NCBI GenBank assembly: GCA_033977485.1
Contig: CM066991.1
Location: forward strand, 129,041,999-129,105,998
Direction of reading: 5' to 3'
DNA from: Hydrangea macrophylla
Lineage: Eukaryota > Streptophyta > Magnoliopsida > Cornales > Hydrangeaceae
DNA: 64,000 nt
The notes below the pieces were generated by a model, which saw only the letters and a list, made by a program, of their open reading frames with translations, made no database searches and was not told where the DNA came from. Of the stretch, positions 54,233-64,000 are shown one piece after another (within the stretch, counting starts at the first letter, position 1; each line of letters starts with the position of its first letter). The position numbers were made by a program, and so were the translations under genes.

Positions 54233-57200
54233 TGTGGACACGCGGAGTCGGACCACTTCTCTCGTTCGAGATTGTTTTGAAATTGATTTGAATCAAAGAA
54301 AGAAAATAGGTCTGTTGAAAACAGATACAGAGTCGCCACTTAGTCTTTAAGGAACCAAGAAACCTAATTTGACTCACCCAAATGGATAAAGGGCACCGGC
54401 CCTTCATAACCAAAGAACTTGGTTCGGGGTTTTGGTACGAGAGAGGAAGGAGCCTTTGTCGCGACTAAAACACCCTCAACTCGCCCCGTCTTTCGACGGG
54501 CCTCAATTAGCATCCAAATAATCATCTTATACTATGTATGGTTCGGCAATTAATACTATGATAGTATATTACATCACATAAGAAACTTGAAATGGAAGAT
54601 CTAAAGATAAGATATCATTCATAAGATCTAAGTCAAATATCATACAATGTAAAGTGAAAGATCACACAAACAAACTTAGGAAAAATAGTCTAATCATGTA
54701 TCAAATAATCAAGACTTCCTAATCTAAAGGGGGACATGAATTGTTCTTGAAACAAATAGTCAAAGAAAACAAGGATGCTTAGCAAGCTAGGATGATGCAT
54801 GTTAATCTTTGAGAATAGAAGATCTCTCAATCCCCGGGACGGATGAGAAAGGATGATTAGATCAAGGGGAAGCATGAACGTGTGATCGTGATCATTCCTT
54901 ATAATCTTCTTAGATTAAGAGTTACAAAAACCCCAAATCTTGCATGAATGCAATGTATATATCTAAAATGTGCAAAGGTTGTAGTGTGTTTTGTGTACAT
55001 GGATTTCTAGAATGACTTAGAAGTCTAAAATGTGTATGAATGAATGAATTAAATTAACATGGGATGTGTACAAATGTAGTATGAACTACTTCCTAAGATA
55101 TGAACTAATTTGGAATGCATATAAGCATCAAATCAAAGAATGAAAGTTAAAGTATACTTGCTATGAATAGTGGACAGAGCAGTAGCATGATCTTTTGGAA
55201 TTTGAAAAGAGGGGTTAGGAATGTTTTCAATGCATGATTTTTTATGGAGATGTTCCTTATTGTGTCTAGAACACAACCCAAAAGGCCAATCTTGAATAGC
55301 TATCACAGATTGAGAGAAATTATATAAACAATAGAGGTCACTCAGAAACAGAGTTCGTACTGTCGACTGAAATGTTAGAAAATATTAGAAAATAAAAAAG
55401 AATGATCTAGAGGCCCATTTTATACAGAAAGTTTCCTAAGACATTTAATTTTAAGGGAAAAATAAGTTAGGACCACCCTTTTTGGAAAAGTTTTCTGGAA
55501 AAGAGGTCGTAAGTTGACCTAGCTGCTGTGACAGCAAAAACAGAATGTTTGGAAGGAATGTTGGGGCCCCAAATGGACCATTTCCAAGTACTTCCAAGTC
55601 AAACCAAAAATCATGGGTGTTCTCCAATGAGTTAGGAAGACTTTCCAAGTGGCCTTGTATCCATATGTTGAGTATTGTGTTCTAGAAAAATCTTTGAACT
55701 CAACTCACTCACTGTTTTGACTCATTGTTTTGAAGATTTTGGAGAAAACAAAGTTTTGTTTCTTGAAACCAAATGAGAGGGATTGAGAGGGGTTTTGAAA
55801 TAGATGTTTTGAAAACATGTTTTCAATACTCAATAAGGATCATAGCCACTTAGAATACCTACATCAAACTCATCATTTAAGAACCTCCAAGATTGTTGGA
55901 GAGATTTATTTTATTTTTGGGCATAACTTCAATACATTCCAAGAATACCTTGGAAGTATTGAGGTTATGATCATCATCTATCAAACATGTTTTTGAGGTC
56001 AAGAGCTACTATCCATAAGGATTCACTCACCCCAAACTTCATGTCATCACTTAGATGATGATGAACTAGTAAGTAAATAAAGAAAAGAAAAAGAAATGAG
56101 ATAAGGAGAGATGAACATATATATAATCAAAGCAAGTAAATAGCAATCGTGATTTTGGACTTGTAGCTTGGTGTTTCACTCATAGATTTTGACATTTGGA
56201 CATGGAAGTAGCTTCCTATCTCATGAATTCTCAAGAATGAGGGTTGGAGTGGACTTTGAATGTGAAGTATATAGAAGGATGATGGAAGAAAACAAGAATA
56301 AAACTCACTTTCTTATGGAAAATCAATGGGAGAAGCTCCCTTTCTCTCTTCTAAACCTATCTCTATCTCTCTTCTTCTCTACAACTTTTTAAGCTTTGCA
56401 CTTGGCCCCCCCAAAATGAAGAGCAATGGGGGGTTTAAATAGGCCAATTTGGGGTGGTTTTGGGGTTTTAGAAGTACTCCCATTGGTCCCAAACAACTGT
56501 GAACATAAAACTATGTCGTTTTGGCTTTCAATTAATCAAATTGGACCCCCAAAAAAATTACAAAAATGGACTCTGCGAGGGATGAGTGCCGCGGCGGCAC
56601 TGGGCCAGTGCCGCGGCGGCAGTGGGCCAGTGCCGCGGCAGCACTGCTCCTCAGACGCCCAGAAATTTACGTTTAGGCCCCCAGAGGTTCCGGTATTCGC
56701 GAAAAGGCCCTATTTTGTCCGAAATTCACAGAAAATGCATACGAACTCCAAATTGAGGTTGTGATATACCGTTGGAAAGGTAATGGAGTCTACTTTACAT
56801 AAAAAATAGTTCGGGGATAGGTCACTTTGAAAAGTTTTGCGGTATTCGCGATAAAAGCTGATTTGATCGCCTTTTCCACCTTCGAAAATTCAAAATAAAT
56901 TCGTTTTAAATCCAGGAATTATGTGCGATATACCGTTGGAAAGCTATTGACCTCTAGTATCCATGAAAAATATTTGAAAATTGTTTCGGTGCCCCGATTC
57001 CAAAGTCAAATCTTGGTCAAACTGGTCAAACCTGGGATTCCCGGGAAGTTCTGGGAACCTCCGGGAGCTCCCAGGAGCCGACGTTTTCGCGCGATTCTCT
57101 TTTAAAACTAATTTTAATACTTTTCTAATGATTCCGGTGAATTCGGACGATTTCGGTCAAACTTGGTCAAACTTGGTCAAACTCTGGTCAAACCTGGTCA

Positions 57201-57500
57201 AACCTTGGTCAAACCGGTCAACGGGGACTTTCGGGACTTCCAGGGGTCTCTGGGAGCTGACGATTTCATCCAGTTTTACTTAAAAACTCATTTTATCATT
57301 TTTCTTACGACATAGCATGTTTTCATAACTTTGGGACCAAATCTGGGAGTCTTCGGGCTTTCAGGGGTATTTTGGTCATTCTGAGCATTCTGAGAGATAG
57401 AGCTGACTTCCAAGAGTCCTTTTGAGTCTTTTACGATCATTGTGAACCACCAAGCTATGGGTCTCCTAAATCTGATAGACGACAAAATGGGGTGTCTACA
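54233..57500 (-). mobile_element. S5: large solo LTR-like unit, 3268 bp, TSD GTGTG
   Basis: The left end is TGTGGACACGCGG and the right end GGGGTGTCTACA, with GTGTG at 54228-54232 and 57501-57505. It is the reverse-oriented relative of S3 over most of its length but has one copy of the ~900-bp unit that S3 has twice. Three GC palindromes of the form AGTGCCGCGGCGGCACT lie at 56585-56646. TATA-like TATTTAAA is at about 56433-56440 (minus strand). It has no coding sequence. Confidence 0.85.
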
Positions 57501-57505
57501 GTGTG

Positions 57506-57707
57506 ACTCTTTAATCGAATTGAGACGAGTCTGAGGATTTATTTTCCTTCAGAGCTTGAGGATTTATTTTCCTCAGGAGATTGTGATATCTCAGTAGAAA
57601 TGTGTGGTTTGTGATGAGACAAACGTTGGAAGTATTTATGTGAAGTCTTTGTGAGTTGATGAGATGGTATAAGTTTGGGGACAAACTTCCTTTTTAGAGG
57701 AGAGAGT
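57506..57707 (+). other. R1 3' internal end with polypurine tract
   Basis: Contains a short duplication 'gaggatttattttcct' (57534 and 57558), the block 'tttggggacaaacttcc' shared with R2, and the purine tract agaggagagag (57696-57706) directly before the 3' LTR. Confidence 0.75.
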
Positions 57708-60441
57708 TGTCACACTCGTTCCAGAATTTCATTATTTTAACATGCATAATGGAGATGTTGAGATTATTAATGTTTATTAATAATCTGAGGTGAGGTAACT
57801 ATGGGTCAACGGTAAGGTGTCAGTGAAGACACGGGAACATGGTACTTTATATTGCATTGACTCGATTTAAATGGCATTTATGTGACTAAATGTATTTGAT
57901 TTTATCTGGATTATGTGAATAGTATAATATACCTGTTTTGAGTACTTTCCTTATAGTTTGATCTTGTTAGAGATCAATTGGAACGAATTAGAGATAACCA
58001 ATGTGATACGTTGCAAAAAAGGTAGGTTATCTAGAAATTCCACGAAATAGTTTTCGGAACGTAATTACGTCGACAAACGGAACTTAATCGAAAACTTTTT
58101 AATTTATAGTTTTCACTCGTGAAGTAATGAATTAGACGTGTAAGACATTTCGAGGAATAACTAGGAGTTTTGGAAAACTCGTGGGGAGGTAAACTTAATT
58201 TTTGGAAATTTTGTCTATATATAGCAAGCCAAGATATTTTCATTTGACTACTTTCCTAAAATTGAAATCAAAAGGGGGATTTTAGTGCTTAGAGCTTCAA
58301 GACACAATTCGATGAACTTCTGCCCGTTTGTTTTCAACCAAATTTCATATTTGGATTCTCCACGGTAAGGGCTACGTTTTGATAGTCATTAGGCCACGTT
58401 TGGCTAAGTTTTTATACATATCAAAATCTAGAAATTTGGGGAAAACGTGTGTAAACTTGTAGGTTTTGAGTAGGATTGGAGATTTGACGTTTACTTGGGC
58501 TCCTAGTCGTTCCCTCAAAGTTATATGACGTTAGCTCAAGGTATAAATTTCTAGCCTATGAGATTTAGGGAAATTACATGTTTTAATTTTCGGTGACGAA
58601 ATTGAGATCCGAGCAAAATCCATGTGTTAATCTTAGGCCCGTTTATTATGCACGCGCTTAAATGTGAAAAACATATCTAATTTTACGCGAGCACGTATAT
58701 GTGATTATATGAGCATACTATGTGTCTATGTGGGTCAAAAGGGAGTTTGATACAAGTTCATGCTGGGGTACGCCTCTCGATGTTTGAGAGTTATAGTAGC
58801 GACGACTACTTGCTTGGTTTGGGAACCGGCCCTGCCAGAGTAGTTGGGTGCAATGGTGATAGACTCTAGGCTTGCCAGTGGCATCGCGGTTGATAGATTT
58901 TGGGCTTGCCGTTATACCGGATGAATGCGTGTCTCTCTCCCTAGAGACTATTTGATGTGATTTAGATTATTAAAGTATGATTTGCCATATATGCATATGT
59001 TATAAATTGTGCGCTCAGCATATAGCTGAGCAATGTAGATTTACTCCATTACAGGTATGAAGAAAGGCAAGAGGAAGCGTGATAAGTGAGGTCGTGGGAA
59101 CGCGGGTGTAATAACCTGCATTTCCATTTAATTTAAAATTCATTTTCATATTTAATTGGTATCTGCATTGTCATATTTAATTTCAATTATTATGGACTGC
59201 TTCATCTAAATACATTTCCCATGTTCTAATTATTATCCCTTGTGTTATTTCATATTAAAATCCTTGTTGGGGTCAAACTGCAATTTTATAAAAGTTAGTA
59301 ATACCTGTGTGGATTTCAAAATCTGTATTTCAAAACGGTGAAAATAACATCTATAGACTCAATCAGTATTTTTATGAAACCAGAAAATCAATTCTTTAGT
59401 TAAAATGAATTTCTCGTATTTTTGTGGTGACCACCGCGCCCCGAAAATACCAGTTTATGTCCAAAACTGTCTGCGATGTACTAAACTTCCCCAGATTTTT
59501 TGAAGTGATGTAAAGTGTGATTGGACATACACTTTACTTGCCATTTATGGCAAGTGATCATTAGCATAGGCCTTGTTTGGCAAAGCTTTGTGTGTGTGTG
59601 TATTATTGTGACCAAAAGCTAAAATACCCAAACACCCCTTGACCCCTACTAGTCTAGATTGCCTCTTCAAAATCTGATTGTGTGCATATACGTATGTATT
59701 GGAGCTGTATATTCCATGTGTATAGATATTTTGAAAAACAAAATGCAATTTGTAGAGTATTGAAGAAAATTCTTGGAGCCCAAGTTCTTCAATTGGCTCT
59801 CCCTATATATGTTCACTACACACACACATTCTCATTCTGCACTTCACTTACACAGAGAGATAGAGAGAGTGCAGAGGCTTTAAATTTTCAGAAGTTATAT
59901 AGAGAGAGAAAGCTCTTAATCCCCATAGCCAAAGCTTGGGTTTGAATTTCTTCATATTTTCTTTCTCAACAATTCTCTGCTCCATTAATCACAGTGAGTA
60001 TTACTAACTCACTAAGAATGTAATTACATGTCTATTTACTTTGTGTTTGTTTAATTTTGTAATACACCATTGTTGATCCTACGTAAGAAAATTCATAGCT
60101 TGAAATCAAGATTTTCAAACCTTAATCTAAATTCGTTTTTAGAGATGAATATGATTGATTATACATCCTACATGCCATGTTTGAAGTTTTAAAGCCTAAT
60201 TTGTTCATATGGAAAAGTATATAAGAAAATAGATTTTGACATGTTTTGGTTTTTCATAAAATTAGAGAGTTATGGTTAGAATCATGTTAAATTAACCATA
60301 GATTCTTAATCCTTGTTGAAAAACAAAGAGATCCATATATAATAGGACATATATACTAACAGAACTGAAATGGGTCAAAAAGGACCCCTGTTTGCTGAAA
60401 CAGAACAGTCCCTGCGGAGAAGATGAAGCCTCAGCTTCATC

Positions 60442-60717
60442 TCGCGCCACGATCGCGCGCGCGAGTATCGCGCGAGCGGCCCGCGCGAGCGACCCTTCGC
60501 GCGAGCGGCCCGCGCGCGCGAGGTAGGCTTCCCCAGGCAGACGTAAGAGTTTATATATATATAATTGAAAATTGGCTGGTCGCGCGAGCGAGGGTCGCGC
60601 GAGAACCCCTTCGCGCGAGCGATCCGCGCGCGCGACCTTGCTTTCCTCAGGCAGACAGAAAAGTTTATTAATAAAAGGAAAAATGGGCTTATCGCGCGAG
60701 CGGCCCGCGCGCGCGAG
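60442..60717. repeat. CGCGCGAGCG array in S6
   Basis: Repeated cgcgcgcgcgag and cgcgcgagcg words in three groups separated by 50-70 bp of AT-rich sequence. A perfect hairpin AGATGAAGC-CTCA-GCTTCATCT sits just upstream at 60421-60442. Confidence 0.87.
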
Positions 60718-61091
60718 GTATTGCAGTTTCTGTTTTTGTCTGTTTTTCTGTTAAGGGACTGTTTGGATGAAATTTATATACTGTTGAGGTTCTGTTTGGG
60801 AAACTTGGTTAATCAGAACTCTATTTGGTTATGCTTCAATGATTAAAACATTGTAGTATGACTCATTAATCCCCGTACGCGTGTTGTTTCTTAATTCAGC
60901 ATTTTTGTTTAAGTGCATACCATTCATGTGGGTCAGTAGTACATGCATAGGGGTGTCAGTCTGTGTGGAAAAGAGTAATGGTAGTGTGGTAAGAGTATGT
61001 GTTTGTGTTTGTGGTCGTGGTTGTGGTTATGGTTGAGTATGAGTTTGTGGTTGTGGTCGTGGTTGTGGTTGTGGTTGAGATTGTGGAAGAG

Positions 61092-61405
61092 GGTATCTTT
61101 GAAATGCGACGGTGGCAAATATGGACACTCCCTGACGCCCATGGAAGCGTTAAAGTGTGTGAAGCCGAACTCGGACATTCCCTGGCACCCATGGTAGTGC
61201 TAAAGTGTGGCCTACGGACACTCCCTGATAACTCGAGTCTGGATACTGTGTGAGGGGTCGCCCCGGTATTTGCATGGCGGTTAGGGTATTCAAAGTGTGA
61301 GGCATTGGACACTCCCTGGTACCCCGGACCAAAGTGTGAGGCAAACTGGACACTCCCTGGCGCCCCGTTGCTAAAGTGTGGCTGTCTGAGTGTTTCAAAG
61401 ATACC
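61092..61405 (+). repeat. S6 hairpin array enclosed by 13-bp inverted repeat
   Basis: GGTATCTTTGAAA (61092-61104) is the exact reverse complement of TTTCAAAGATACC (61393-61405). Between them GGACACTCCCTG (one copy GGACATTCCCTG) occurs five times and AAAGTGTG five or six times. Short pairs between them vary together: ACGC/GCGT and GCAC/GTGC around CCATGG. AGTGT also pairs with ACACT of the next unit. Confidence 0.75.
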
Positions 61406-62844
61406 AGGAGTAGGATAGTGGGTTGTTGTGGCTGTCGAGAGAAAAGAGTCGGCAAGATGAGTGTGGTGCATTGTTTCTCATACACGGTCCCATCTGTGTA
61501 AATTTACCCTCTTTAAATAATGTTGTGAATGTTTTCTAAATGAGCTCCTTACTTCAATTATAAACTTGTGGATTTAAATGGGAATTGGAAAAAGGTAAGT
61601 TGGTATGTTTTACATTCAAAGTCATGTTTTTAATACTCACCAGCTTCTTGAAGCTGACGACGTTGATGCGTCCTGGACATTCGTGTTCAGGCTTTTCAGG
61701 TTACAATCAGGAGGAATCATACGATTATGCTAATTAAGAATGGCTGCTGTTGGGACGAGAAACTGTTTATTATATGTTTTAAGTTTACCTGTTTTAAGTT
61801 ATGAACTGTTTTGTTTTAAGGATGACTGTAACAGACTCTAAGTTATTATTTTATTTTCAAGGCGGTCTGTGCCTTAGTTGACCCCGGTTTATAAGATGTA
61901 ATAAGATAGAAAATTTTTGTAAGCCTTGATTGCTTTACTCTGATTATTATGTTTTGTTGTTTGACGTTTGGGACGGAATCGATCCTTCAAACTGTCGCGA
62001 CCTACGGGTCCATAATGGAAATTAAACGCTTTCCTTATTTATGCTACGTCGGGGCGTGACAGCGGGGGAGATCACATTTTATATATGTATGTTTTGTTTT
62101 CATCCCGAAGATGTAATAATGAATCTTGTAAAGTTCGAATTATGTACTTGACTTAGAAACTTCGGAATGGGTTTGCAATATTATAATATGTTATTAAACT
62201 TCTTTTAGTTATGTTGGAAAGATATCCGAACTCTTGGGTTTATATTTTCAAATGTTGCTTGTCAAATTCAGATTTTGGATGAATGTAATAGGACTTTTAT
62301 GTTTTAATCCAAACAAGTCTTAACTTGTTTCATTGTCGTTCTTTTTCAAGGATTTGTAAGATGGATATATGTCCTTACAATCTTGTTTGACTTGAGAAGT
62401 TTGGATTAAGGTTTGGGAGTTTTTTTTTGGGAGTTGCAAAGTATGAGGTTGAATTAGATCCTTAGCAAAATTCTGCTGCTAGAAGAAATTCTGCTAAAGG
62501 GTCATTCGACCGGTCGAAGAGGTTCGTTCGATCGGTCGAAATATCCCCTGAATGAAACCTTGTTCTACTCCTTCCGAAAATTTTTAAAAGGTTTTGATTG
62601 GTTCTCAGGGTACCTTTGGGACCCCTTTCAACATAAATTCACTTGTTTCAAATTATAATTACGTTTTCAATTTTATACGGATTTTACAACTTGGAGAGTA
62701 TTGTTTCCAAAGGTTTTAAATACTCAAGGTGGTTTTAAATACTCAAGTTCTTTTTCCGCTGCGTATAACCGTTTAATGAATTGGATGAGCCTTGGTGGCG
62801 TGCCACGTGTCCTAATTCCACGTGTAGTGGGATGGGTCGTGACA

Positions 62845-63441
62845 AAAATAGTATAATTTTATGTGATTTTTTGTACAAACTAATTTATTCCATAAATAAC
62901 TTATAATCTTTTAAACAATTCGATGCACTTATGGCTTATAATAATCTGATAATATCTTATAATATTTTAAACCACATGCTAATATCTTATAATCTTTTAA
63001 ACAATTTGATACACTTAAAACTGGACATGCACTACCACACAAATATCAAAGTGAAATTGATAAAAATAAATAAAAATTAAGCTTACAATACAAAATTTCC
63101 ATGAAAAAATTATGGGATAGATTAGTTTGTACAAAAAAAAAAAAAAGCAGATTATACTATTTCTACCCCCCAAAAATAAATATATTGGGTTGGGGCGTTG
63201 CCCCCGATCCCTCGTATAAGCTTCTGCTCCCACTGAACTACACTTCTAGGTCAGTCCCTGCACATGGGTCATTTTGGGCCGAAAATCATGTGATATTCCC
63301 ATTGTGCCCTTGCTTATTTTTTAATTGGGTGGATTAATTTGCACAATTTTCAAACTATAGGGTGTAAATTGCCAAAATTGAACTATAGGGACCAAACTGT
63401 CACAACCCTTAAACTACAGGGGTATAATTTGCAATTTACCC
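62845..63441 (+). mobile_element. FB1 middle and right arm
   Basis: The AAAAT target duplication is followed by an AT-rich middle with repeated 'tcttataatcttttaaacaa' words (62905-63010). Then comes the right arm, about 63155-63441, inverted match of 11670-11945, ending CAATTTACCC. Confidence 0.7.
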
Positions 63442-63507
63442 TTTTTTTGTTTAATAATCTGTCAGATAAACCAAAAAAAATGAAAAAAAGAAATAACACT
63501 GAAAAGA

Positions 63508-63702
63508 TTACCACAGGTTCTTCACATGGGACTTGTTTTCAATTTTTTCTTGGTCCAGTGGCAAAGGGCTGGCATTTAGTGCCCACCTGTGTATCTAGAT
63601 CACCACAGGTTACCACAGGTTCTTCACATGGGACTTGTTTTCAATTTTTTCTTGGTCCAGTGGCAAAGGGCTGGCATTTAGTGCCCACCTGTGTATCTAG
63701 AT
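63508..63702. repeat. Perfect 102-bp tandem duplication
   Basis: The segment starting 'ttaccacaggttcttcacat' at 63508 is repeated from 63610 without visible change through 'gtgcccacctgtgtatctaga'. A second short repeat, 'agattctatgttcaaacctt', occurs at about 63698 and 63730. There is no coding content. Confidence 0.9.
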
Positions 63703-63749
63703 TCTATGTTCAAACCTTCCTCTTCTATTCAGATTCTATGTTCAAACCT

Positions 63750-64000
63750 TCCCCTTCACCATGTAATAAAAAAAAGTATTAAATTCATGCTTAAGGGTAA
63801 TATTGGTAAGTATTGTATAAGTGTGTACTTTTAAGATGTTGCCACCAAATGTATTTGCATATTTATATGCACTTTTTATTTAAAAAAACACTCATTCACC
63901 AAACAAACACTTCTCTTAAAAAAAGTTCATCTTAAAAAGTCCATTCCATGAATAGACTTCTATACGAGAAGTTACGCCAAACACCACATTTATAATTTGA
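63750..64000. other. Right-edge spacer
   Basis: AT-rich, no gene or element recognised. Confidence 0.4.

Larger units (their letters stand above)
59107..62061 (+). mobile_element. S6: solo LTR of the R3 family, 2955 bp, TSD GCGGG
   Basis: Starts TGTAATAACCTGC and ends TCGGGGCGTGACA, flanked by GCGGG at 59102-59106 and 62062-62066. The end matches the R3 LTR in reverse. TATA-like 'ccctatatatg' is at about 59801. A CGCGCGAGCG array (60442-60717), a GTGGTT-rich tract (60996-61087) and a structured repeat block (61092-61405) follow in order. There is no internal region or second LTR. Confidence 0.88.
11946..62844 (+). mobile_element. R1: LTR retrotransposon without gag-pol (LARD-like), TSD AAAAT
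   Basis: The ends TGTCACAC and GGTCGTGACA are flanked by AAAAT at 11941-11945 and 62845-62849. The 5' LTR is 11946-14113. The 3' LTR is 57708-62844, interrupted by S6. A polypurine tract precedes the 3' LTR. After subtracting S2, S4, S5 and S6, the internal region is about 4.3 kb (14114-17198, 39583-39671, 53290-54232, 57501-57707). It shows no gag, protease, RT or integrase motif that I can recognise. The element is therefore like the non-autonomous large retrotransposon derivatives, presumably mobilised by a gypsy relative such as R2 (inference from shared LTR blocks). Confidence 0.85.
57708..62844 (+). repeat. R1 3' LTR, interrupted by S6
   Basis: Parts 57708-59106 and 62062-62844 correspond in order to the 5' LTR, with scattered substitutions and small indels, so R1 is older than R2. 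The hairpin at 59014-59032 and the CGACCGGTCGA palindromes near 62507-62540 are kept. Confidence 0.9.

Noticed and set aside
56426..56764. 112-codon frame across the S5 palindromes
   Set aside because: It is non-coding LTR sequence. The frame is not preserved in S3, where only a short reverse frame occurs.
60956..61471. 171-codon open frame on the minus strand rich in Thr, His and Asn
   Set aside because: It is the translation of the GTGGTT tract and the hairpin repeats in S6; no family features.

Overview
The window is nuclear DNA of a eudicot plant. The evidence is spliced genes with GT-AG introns, AT-rich spacers, MITEs, CACTA and hAT elements, and chromovirus-type gypsy retrotransposons. 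The species cannot be named from the sequence. Only two ordinary host genes are visible. One is the last three exons of a peroxisomal-type long-chain acyl-CoA synthetase (500-961). The other is a complete four-exon STP-type hexose/H+ symporter (3011-5677). The gap between them holds three inverted-repeat elements. The sequence downstream (5981-9356) is a decayed copia retrotransposon carrying a Stowaway MITE and a hAT MITE, then an AT-rich spacer.

From 9357 to 63441 almost everything is one Russian doll of transposons. The boundaries below were read from terminal sequences and target site duplications (TSDs). S1, a gypsy solo LTR on the minus strand (9357-11368, TSD AGAAC), stands alone. FB1, a foldback element with ~275-bp arms (11670-11945 and ~63155-63441), was split by R1. 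R1 is an LTR retrotransposon with no recognisable genes (11946-62844, TSD AAAAT). R1 contains S2, a copia-like solo LTR (17199-39582). S2 contains CACTA-1 (17321-25405, TSD ATG) and R2, a full-length Tekay-like chromovirus (25432-38573, TSD CTTGC). The 3' LTR of R2 carries S3 (33602-37762, TSD CATAT). R1 also contains S4 (39672-53289, TSD GGTAT). S4 is split by CACTA-2 (40271-51196, TSD AAT), which holds R3, a truncated minus-strand gypsy element (about 46420-50728). R1 also carries S5 (54233-57500, TSD GTGTG), and in its 3' LTR S6 (59107-62061, TSD GCGGG). S3, S4 and S5 are one family of very large LTR-like units. S6 and the R3 LTR are another.

Both CACTA elements lack a transposase and carry pieces of host genes. 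CACTA-1 holds exons of the splicing factor CWC22 and of a vacuolar NHX antiporter. CACTA-2 holds pieces of a BAHD acyltransferase, a CHIP-type TPR protein and an F-box/kelch protein. All are broken.

The most unusual signal is in the non-coding parts of the LTR elements. Nearly every family carries clusters of short palindromes centred on CpG, and the same 10-bp palindrome CAGTCGACTG fills LTRs of three different families, one of them copia-like. Several families also carry tandem hairpins whose stems change by compensatory substitution while the loop stays constant (R3 48835-49187, R1 14729-14955, S1 10246-10357). S6 has a hairpin array enclosed by a perfect 13-bp inverted repeat. This looks like conservation of RNA or single-stranded DNA structure in retrotransposon non-coding sequence, and it is the best candidate here for an undescribed system.
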